Assembly (NCBI GenBank): GCA_965644295.1
Contig: CBFFRP010000232.1
Coordinates: 45,035-109,034, forward strand
Direction of reading: 5' to 3'
Origin: Paraphysomonas bandaiensis
Taxonomy: Eukaryota > Chrysophyceae
Length of the DNA: 64,000 nucleotides
Notes under the pieces: model-generated
Databases searched by the model: none
Told to the model about the DNA's origin: nothing
What the model saw: only the letters and a program-made list of their open reading frames with translations
Part shown: positions 57,862-64,000 of the stretch, in pieces
How positions within the stretch are numbered: position 1 is the first letter of the stretch
Layout of the letters: each line of letters starts with the position of its first letter
Program-made: the position numbers and the translations under genes

Positions 57862-59095
57862 TTACCGACAGATTTTTTTCTCAAGAGAGTTGATCGCCGA
57901 TTTTAACTTTTCGTCGAGAGAAGGTTTGTTTAAGAAAAACAACCTATTATTCCCTCCTGCATCATGCTCATCATTCATACATACAAACCAAGCAATTTCT
58001 CGAACTTTTACATCTTCATCTTTAATATTCTTGAATATAGGGGACGGATTTAAAACGTAGATGTTAAAGCTGAACTTTTTAAAAATCGCTGCTCTTTCGC
58101 AAGTCATTAATGATTGCAATGGAAGCAACATTGCAAATGGTTTTTTAGATAGACATGCTTTTTCCAGGAAATCCGTTTTTCTGGAATATGGAGGGTTTGT
58201 CACGTGGAAGTCGTATTCATCGAATTCTGAATGCAAATAATCTTCGTTCTCGTAACCTTCTGCATATAAATCTTTTTCTACAATGTGAAGGTTATTATCT
58301 AAATAATTATCTTCACACAATACAGTTTTAAATACAGAGCCCAGCAGCACATGGATCATATAATGTATTGAAATCATCAATATTGATCACTGTCAGTAAA
58401 ATGCGATAAACCCATTTTGGTGCTTTAAAATAATCCACTCTTGTAGTGCTGCGGGGCTTTCCGGACATAACACTTCTTGTGCTGGTGCTGATACTTGATG
58501 CCACCTTCGATATCGCACTTCTGGCAGTGTCCGCTGATGTTGGACAACTGTTAATTGACATGGCACTGATGCTTTTTGACATAAATGGAGTTGATGACGC
58601 GCCACTGGAGTCAGTGATTGATGACTCACCACTAGAGTCAGAAATTGATGTTATGCCACAAGATTTTGTAGTTGATGAGACACCATCATGTCCAGCAATA
58701 GTTATAGTGTCGTCGTCGTCCTCGTTCTCAACATCGTCATCATCATAAACCATGTACTTATCAGATGATTGAGAAAGTTCCACATAGTAATTTGGAAGAC
58801 CATTTAACCATTCTTGTTCTTCACGCAATATTTCTTCATTGTATAAATCCACTTCATCAGTGCTGAAGTTTCGCTCTGCCATATCGGCCTTAATACAGAT
58901 ATTTGTATACATTTCACGATCGGCCTGAATATGTTCATTTAGACCATACTTCTGCATGTCACCGATGACATAAATGCTGTCATCATCTTCACATAGAAAT
59001 GCACGAAAGGGGTGCAATCTTTGAAGAGGAATTAAGTCGATGTGATGAACAAACCTGGAGAAGCGCTTTAAACCTGGTGAAATTTTGAAAATGTC
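57862..59095 (-). pseudogene. DNA adenine-type methyltransferase (NPPY), frameshifted
   Basis: The upstream frame (open from about 59095; the first in-frame ATG encodes MQKYGLNEH) ends at 58328 with YFKAPKWVYRILLTVINIDDFNTLYDPCAAG, a motif-I-like element (DPxxxxG) for S-adenosylmethionine binding. The downstream frame (58380..57862) continues with FKTVLCEDNYLDNN and the catalytic motif FHVTNPPYSRKTDFLEKA, then FAMLLPLQSL. One extra G in a GGG run near 58345 separates the two frames, inside motif I. A Ser/Asp-rich linker (about 58400-58750) divides the N-terminal part from the methyltransferase part. NPPY marks N6-adenine or N4-cytosine enzymes. It may be a single-base error in the assembly or true decay. 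Confidence 0.65.
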
Positions 59096-59455
59096 GATTT
59101 ATGTTGAGTTTTTGATGATTTTTGCAATAAATACTGCAGCAGGTGTGAAGAGAACATGTTTTTAAAGACATTTATAAGTTTTATATTACAGTAGTTACAG
59201 GCCAAAAATGTGAGAAAGTAACGGTTACACTATACATGATATATGCGTACTATAGTGCTATGCATCTATGTACAGCAAAGTTCTGTTGGCTAATTAAAAA
59301 TAATTACAAGCGATACTCAATATAACTCCTCGCACATTCGCTAGTAATAATAGATGCAGAATCAACTGCATCTAGATCTACCCACCACTCCTTTTAGTAC
59401 TCCGAGGTAGAAACCCACTGTCACTATTACTGGAAGGGATATTATGAGGCTTACC

Positions 59456-59836
59456 CTAGTGGGCTACGTTCAATATTAGGTACATTACACAAAAACAATC
59501 ATAATCTTGCGATCTGAAATGTCTGATGGCACTGCAGTGGATGATATTTGATTCTTTGTGTTTTTTGGTTTTGGAACGTGATGTAGATGAAGACTGAGCA
59601 GCTACATTGGTGATGTCACTAATTGTCGAATCGTCGGGATCACCGTTTTGTGAAATCCAATCATGAATCTGAATTTGACGGTCAAGATTACTCATCGTAC
59701 CAATACGATCCTCAAAGTCTTTTATTTTTTTTGATGGATACATGGCTTCGCGGATTCTCATGGTGTAAATTTTAACTTTTCTAACCACTGCATCATGTCT
59801 GGCACGAAGAGTTGCTTCTTCTGGACTCTCAATCAT
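59456..59836 (-). CDS. Left palindrome-arm ORF, 126 aa, unknown
   Basis: ATG-initiated, beginning MIESPEEATLRARHDAVVRK, with a basic helix (KVKIYTMRIREAMYPSKKIKDFEDRIG), then a Ser/Thr/Lys tail. The first about 96 codons are shared with the 59932 ORF; the C-terminus after the arm boundary is different (SNIIHCSAIRHFRSQDYDCFC). No family recognised. Confidence 0.35.
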   Translation of the reverse strand: MIESPEEATLRARHDAVVRKVKIYTMRIREAMYPSKKIKDFEDRIGTMSNLDRQIQIHDWISQNGDPDDSTISDITNVAAQSSSTSRSKTKKHKESNIIHCSAIRHFRSQDYDCFCVMYLILNVAH

Positions 59837-60219
59837 GTTTCTTTTTTATCTCGGGAGTTGTGCTGCAAGAGCAACCTTTTCTTCATTACTTAGACCAAAT
59901 GAACCTCATATTCATGCGGCAAAAAAGAAACATGATTGAGAGTCCAGAAGAAGCAACTCTTCGTGCCAGACATGATGCAGTGGTTAGAAAAGTTAAAATT
60001 TACACCATGAGAATCCGCGAAGCCATGTATCCATCAAAAAAAATAAAAGACTTTGAGGATCGTATTGGTACGATGAGTAATCTTGACCGTCAAATTCAGA
60101 TTCATGATTGGATTTCACAAAACGGTGATCCCGACGATTCGACAATTAGTGACATCACCAATGAAGCTGCTCAGTCTTCATCTTCATCACGTTCCAAAAC
60201 TAAAAAACACAAAGAATCA
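59549..60219. repeat. 299-bp palindrome, 73-bp spacer
   Basis: Arms 59549-59847 and 59921-60219 are inverted copies with only a few differences. Each carries the start of the same ORF, reading outward from the centre. Confidence 0.9.
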
Positions 60220-60357
60220 TCGATGGATACAGAAGGAATTGCTTACCTAATGAACAAATATTCCAAATTCTTGCACATGGACGTGAACTTCATATTACTA
60301 ATATTAAGATGCATTGTGAAATCCAATCATGAATCACTACATCACAATGCATCTTAA
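59932..60357 (+). CDS. Right palindrome-arm ORF, 141 aa, unknown
   Basis: Begins with the same MIESPEEATLRARHDAVV start as the 59456 ORF and continues past the arm boundary with SSMDTEGIAYLMNKYSKFLHMD, which runs into the element's terminal repeats. The last 35 codons are therefore encoded by terminal-repeat DNA. The MDTEGIAYLMNKYSKF part looks protein-like and may be the original continuation. Function unknown. Confidence 0.4.
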   Translation: MIESPEEATLRARHDAVVRKVKIYTMRIREAMYPSKKIKDFEDRIGTMSNLDRQIQIHDWISQNGDPDDSTISDITNEAAQSSSSSRSKTKKHKESSMDTEGIAYLMNKYSKFLHMDVNFILLILRCIVKSNHESLHHNAS

Positions 60358-60390
60358 TATTAGTAATATGAAGTTCACGTCCATGTGCAT
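60272..60390. repeat. Terminal hairpin of the candidate element
   Basis: 47-48-bp arms (60272-60318 and 60343-60390) around a 24-nt loop. The loop contains a stretch of about 20 nt (GTGAAATCCAATCATGAATC) identical to part of the left palindrome arm at about 59650-59669. Confidence 0.85.
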
Positions 60391-60589
60391 TGTTAACTAT
60401 GCATTGCGTGAAATTAGCACGACAGAATGCATGAGCAATGTGCACACATAATATTCTATTAACGAGTAAGTGGGTAAAGAATGACATAGCATAAGTTCCA
60501 AATATTCTGATTTGTTAATTACCATCTATCGCAAAAAAAGCCAATTCAATACAGTTCCCCTTCCTAGCGTGCATTATTCCATTCTCAAA

Positions 60590-62275
60590 TTAATTGGTAC
60601 TTTCTTTCTTATCTCCCTGAGTATTCCGATCTGCACCTTCTCCTGTTGGTGAGGAAGGAGGAAAGGTGGCTACAAATTCGCTGTCTTCGTTAGCAGGTGC
60701 CTCTGGAGATGATGCTACGACTGAAGGAGGCGCTGCTTCTTGTGCTGTGGTGTTGCTCAAAGCCTGTTGGTCTGCAGCAGGTGAATTAGCTGCAGCTGTG
60801 CTTGGAGAAGACGAAGAGTGTAGAGGTGCCACTACCTCTCCTTCTGCGGAAAGGGTTGGGCTTTCCCCACTCTCGATATCTGGAGCGGGGGGAAGATCAC
60901 TCATACCTCCTGGAGGAGCGCCGTCACCCGGATTCATCGGAGTCACTGAGCTCGTGCTCTCATCTACCTCGCTCCAGTATTGTTCGAGCTGCTCACGCCT
61001 AGACCGGCGGGAAGGTGGACGAGCACGGCCATATCTTGGGTTGTTATATCCTCTTGTGATACAATAGGCAGTGGACAGGGCGAGCCATATAATCACGAGC
61101 ACCATGGCGACAAGAGTCATTATATTAGCGGCACGTGAGCCGACATCAAATCCAAATATTTCTTTATCGCTGAGAATAATTTCGATTTGCGTTGGAGATG
61201 GTGAGGGGCGGCGTGTGGGGCGAATAGTTGGTGCTAAGAAAAAAAGTGTTATTCATGTTAGAGAAGCAGAGCATGATAACGATATAGGCAATACAAACAA
61301 CCTATTCATATATGCGTTCACAGACCACTTACATTTAGATTTCCACATCCTGGTTGGTCTAACAGTGGGGTAATATGTAGGGGCAGCCGTCGGAAGCTCC
61401 GTCGGGTAATTTGTAGGGCGAAGTGTGGGTCGGCGAGTAGGATACTGTGTGGGCGCGGGAGTTGGCCGGAAAGTCGGAGGGGCGGTTGGTAAATCAGTTG
61501 GTACACCCTCCTGGTGAGTTGGTGGGGCACTCTCAAAGAAAGTAGGAGAGAGTGAGGGGAAACCCGTGTCAGAGGATGCTGATGGAGCATCAGTCTCTTC
61601 AAAATTGTAATAATCGTCCTCCTCCACCACTGCAGTAGGAGAAGAAGATGATGATACAGTAGATGTAGCAGTAGGCGCACTTGTACTCCCTGACTCATCC
61701 TCAGTGGCGGACACTGTAGAAGATAATGTGCTTGAAATACTAGGTGCAAGTGTTGGGCTCGATGTTGAGATATCTACATCATCAGCATCAGTAGCAGCAG
61801 CAGTTGGGGCTGATGAAACCACTTCAGCATCGGTAGCAGCTGCAGTTGGGGCTGATGAAACCACTTCAGCATCCGTAGCAGCAGCAGTTGGAGCTGATGA
61901 AACCACTTCAGCATCCGTAGCAGAAGCAGTTGGGGCTGATGAAACCACTTCAGCATCCGTAGCAGCAGCAGTTGGAGCTGATGAAACCACTTCAGCATCC
62001 GTAGCAGCAGCAGTTGGAGCTGATGAAACCACTTCAGCATCCGTAGCAGAAGCAGTTGGAACTGGTGAAACCACTTCAGCATCAGTAGCAGCAGCGCTTG
62101 GAGATAAAGATACTGCTACCATATCATCATCAACAGGTTGAATAGTAACACCGTCGTCATCTTCATAGATGTAATATGGTTCATCTAGACTATATGCAAC
62201 TGACGAGTCCACATATCGATTGCACTTGGCAACAGATGCAAATGCAATAAAGAGAATAACTAAAGAAAAATGCAT
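60590..62275 (-). CDS. Secreted/type I membrane protein with SAPTAAATDAEVVS and PTxxPT repeats, two exons
   Basis: Exons 62275..61333 and 61233..60590 (99-nt GTAAGT...TCTTAG intron; the join reads RMWKSK-S-PTIRPTRRPSPSPT) give about 528 aa. Residues 1-19 are a signal peptide (MHFSLVILFIAFASVAKC). Residues about 58-168 form roughly eight copies of a 14-residue unit SAPTAAATDAEVVS; about 270-335 is a run of PTxxPTxxPT (RPTPAPTQYPTRRPTLRPTNYPTELPT). One transmembrane helix (LVAMVLVIIWLALSTAYCI, about 353-372) precedes a cytosolic tail rich in Pro, Ser, Ala and Glu. Such PT repeats are common in stramenopile wall or surface proteins and are probably O-glycosylated. Function otherwise unknown. Divergent from the BOLA3-like gene. 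Confidence 0.8.
61770..62100 (-). repeat. 42-bp coding tandem repeat
   Basis: About eight units of 42 bp, nearly identical to each other, encoding the 14-residue repeat. High identity indicates recent expansion or ongoing homogenisation. Confidence 0.9.
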
Positions 62276-62766
62276 AACAATATTAATGTTGTGAGGCTAT
62301 ATCATGGTATAAATTCTGCACTCAACTAGTCACTGGATGCAATCGAGATGATCCCACAGGCTTATCTCGATGCAGCAGGCTCCTCTATATACAGCATACA
62401 GCAGTATCTGCTTCACTGCTATGCATAGTAGAGTAAAAAAAATGGAACATCATGAAAATTTCATTTTTTTTTTTGGTATCTGTATATGTGGACAGGTATA
62501 CTATACGGACTGTTCCCCGTATACGGTATACACGGACTGGTATTGTATATGATAAATCAGCAGTGTGTACTTCGACATGGGTGGTGTGGAAGTACACCAC
62601 CCACTGTGTATATGTATATACATACATGGAGTTGGATGCATATATATATACATGTATGTATGGTATGTCCTAGAGGCTCTTATAGACTATTGCGTAACAA
62701 TCAAGTCACCCAGTACACTCACAACTCCTACATATAGAACCCCCTTACATCCACTATATAACAATC
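62276..62766. promoter_or_regulatory. Divergent promoter region
   Basis: ATACAGCATACAGCAGTATC near 62391 and AATCAGCAGTGTGTAC near 62556 are instances of the recurring motif. Several GTATAC palindromes (GTATACTATAC, CGTATACGGTATAC) lie between them. Confidence 0.5.
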
Positions 62767-63124
62767 ATGTTTATCACTCGATCACTACATAAACACTGTA
62801 CAAAATCAATGTACATGAACTCTTTACGTGTCTTCAGTACTGACATTAAAATGAAAGAACTTTTGGAAAAAACACTTGATGCAAAAAATGTTAAAGTTGA
62901 AGATATATCGGGTGGATGTGGATCCATGTTTAATATATACGTGGAGAGCCCTATGTTTGCGGTATGTATGTATGTATATGATGATTCGTATTGTTAACTG
63001 TAGTATATATATATATATACAGGGTAAGACTATGGTAGCTCAGCATAAGATGGTCACCAATATTTTGAAAGCTGAAATTGCAGAAATGCATGGATTAACA
63101 TTAAAAACTAAAGTTTGTGAATAG
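62767..63124 (+). CDS. BOLA3: BolA-like protein 3, mitochondrial iron-sulfur cluster factor, two exons
   Basis: Helps load [4Fe-4S] clusters onto mitochondrial apoproteins such as lipoyl synthase, together with NFU1/glutaredoxin. Exons 62767..62961 and 63023..63124 give 98 aa; the join reads ESPMFA-GKTMVAQHKMV. A basic, Ser/Arg-containing N-terminus (MFITRSLHKHCTKS...LRVFST) suits a mitochondrial presequence. The BolA core is clear: VKVEDISGGCGSMFNIYVESP, with the invariant Cys, and TMVAQHKMVTNILKAEIAEMHGLTLKTK, with the His. Length and motifs match BOLA3 rather than BOLA1/2. The intron contains GTATGTATGTATG and a (TA)n run before the acceptor. Confidence 0.93.
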
Positions 63125-64000
63125 ATTAGCTGAATTAGAGTGTTTCATAATAAATCCCAATGGCTATTGATTTGACATTAATTCCGAAATCACTACCGCT
63201 CTTAACAAAACTACGCATATGGTGATTGTATGTACCATACCGTGCCAGTCGTGATATGTTCAGAATCGTCAATACGATGTCAAACAATTCTCCGAGAATT
63301 TACTTGAGATAAATTATGTGGGGCAACGGCAGCAGGTTCACCCCTTCATCGTTAGTTACAAGTTACAACATGTTAGTATGTGTGTATTTAAATATAGATG
63401 TAGAAACTAATAGTGAACGGCCAGAAGCAAGCAAATACTTATTAAAGCTTTCTATAAATAGTGTATATCAGGGATATGTTGTTGATGATAATGGATACAT
63501 ATTAACCTGGAGACACTGCATTCAAATTTTTAACCCAAGACGTAAACTATTTTCGTGCTGACAAATAAAAAACTACTAGCTTAAGGTACCTTCTATTTTA
63601 AGCTGCTAAACCAGATAAAGTAGTCAAATCAGATGCCTTGTTTTAATCTGCTACTAGTAGCATATATAAACAATAAACAAGATTTATAGCTAGTCTTAGT
63701 GTTCAATGAAAGATATACTTCGTACTACTTAGAAGGTAAAGGTTGACTATAATAAACTTTACATGAGAAATAAAGCCTAATAGTATAAAACACGACACGG
63801 CTGAATAAAGCATTAGAAACAATCATATATTAGCATATCTTGTACAGTCGCGTATCTTATATAGTCAATACACCCCCTCAATGTAATAATCATATGAGGT
63901 ACATGAATATACGAGTATAGGTGCATATATGTAAAGAAATTTTTACTGAGGGTAAAACCCACAAGTGCAACCATGGATTGTGCGCGAAACTGATCTCAAC
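63125..64000. other. Intergenic with one doubtful 81-aa ORF (63316-63561)
   Basis: The ORF (MWGNGSRFTPSSLVTSYN..., ending NPRRKLFSC) has no recognisable domain. The rest is AT-rich with no feature noted to the window end. Confidence 0.3.

Larger units (their letters stand above)
57188..60390. mobile_element. Candidate 3.2-kb mobile element with inverted termini and a methyltransferase
   Basis: A terminal sequence ATGCACATGGACGTGAACTT... (57188-57243) recurs inverted at 60343-60390 and once more in direct orientation at 60272-60318. The left copy differs by an 8-bp tandem duplication (TTAGGATG twice). Between the ends lie twin hairpins (57306-57374), a broken NPPY methyltransferase gene (minus) and a 299-bp palindrome carrying two head-to-head copies of another ORF. 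Termini plus a methyltransferase suggest a transposon or a relic of a small DNA virus of protists (polinton-like or virophage type); no integrase, capsid, ATPase or polymerase is visible, so this is inference. No target duplication seen. Confidence 0.5.

Noticed and set aside
61770-62100. Regularly spaced direct repeats that could suggest a CRISPR array
   Set aside because: Units are contiguous and in-frame coding repeats with no spacers, in a eukaryotic gene.
61704-62141. Plus-strand Ala/Val/Gly/Asp repeat ORF and a minus-strand Leu/His/Gln-rich ORF
   Set aside because: They are other-frame shadows of the 42-bp repeat in the PT-rich surface protein gene, whose own frame has a signal peptide, membrane helix and clean splice.

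Overview
This is nuclear DNA of a flagellated protist, most likely a stramenopile. The evidence is: GT-AG introns, often only 34-60 nt long, in most genes; all three stop codons in use (standard code); AT-rich intergenic DNA; genes for cilia, spindle and dynein work (ASPM-like, EFHC/DM10, PPP1R42-like LRR, dynactin p24); a secreted membrane protein with the PTxxPTxxPT repeats common in stramenopiles; and a decayed P-loop NTPase resembling oomycete Crinkler-associated NTPases. The lineage call is an inference from these features, not from a database search.

Layout. 0.6-2.4 kb: MATE transporter (minus). 3.1-3.9 kb: intronless four-helix membrane protein. 6.0-7.1 kb: AKR7-type aldo/keto reductase (minus). 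7.7-12.8 kb: six-exon ASPM/abnormal-spindle gene. 13.9-16.6 kb: transposon graveyard (pogo/DDE_1 transposase fragment with a hairpin, a LINE 3' end between 128-bp direct repeats, a broken P-loop NTPase). 17.0-18.3 kb: CoA-dependent acyltransferase-like gene (minus). 18.9-20.6 kb: nucleostemin/GNL3-type GTPase. 21.3-34.2 kb: repeat-rich block with two copies of a 2.3-2.5 kb segment, each carrying a complete dynactin-p24 (DCTN3) gene, a 3.7-kb palindrome with 687-bp arms, and a 661-aa orphan protein. 35.0-37.5 kb: two divergent triosephosphate isomerase genes. 37.6-41.8 kb: two TA-flanked foldback MITEs, a PPP1R42-like LRR protein and a TLC-domain protein. 42.4-45.2 kb: a large protein joining a Notum/pectin-acetylesterase hydrolase to a five-helix, tweety/prominin-like membrane region. 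46.8-51.7 kb: PX-ankyrin protein and EFHC-type DM10 protein, divergent. 52.5-56.5 kb: Rab GTPase and CWC22, divergent, separated by a 0.33-kb (CATA)n microsatellite. 57.2-60.4 kb: a probable undescribed mobile element bounded by inverted terminal repeats, with a broken NPPY-type DNA methyltransferase, a 299-bp palindrome and a pair of strong hairpins. 60.6-63.1 kb: PT-rich surface protein (minus) and mitochondrial BOLA3-like gene.

The ordinary genes are housekeeping or cytoskeletal. Many neighbours are divergent and share intergenic regions rich in CTGCTGTA/TACAGCAG, a candidate promoter motif. The most novel items are the inverted-repeat methyltransferase element (57188-60390), the hydrolase-tweety fusion (42379-45232), the palindrome with a datable MITE insertion (25122-28836), the duplicated dynactin gene, and the recurring motif. 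Exon joins were found by hand from splice sites and reading frame, and none has been checked against RNA.
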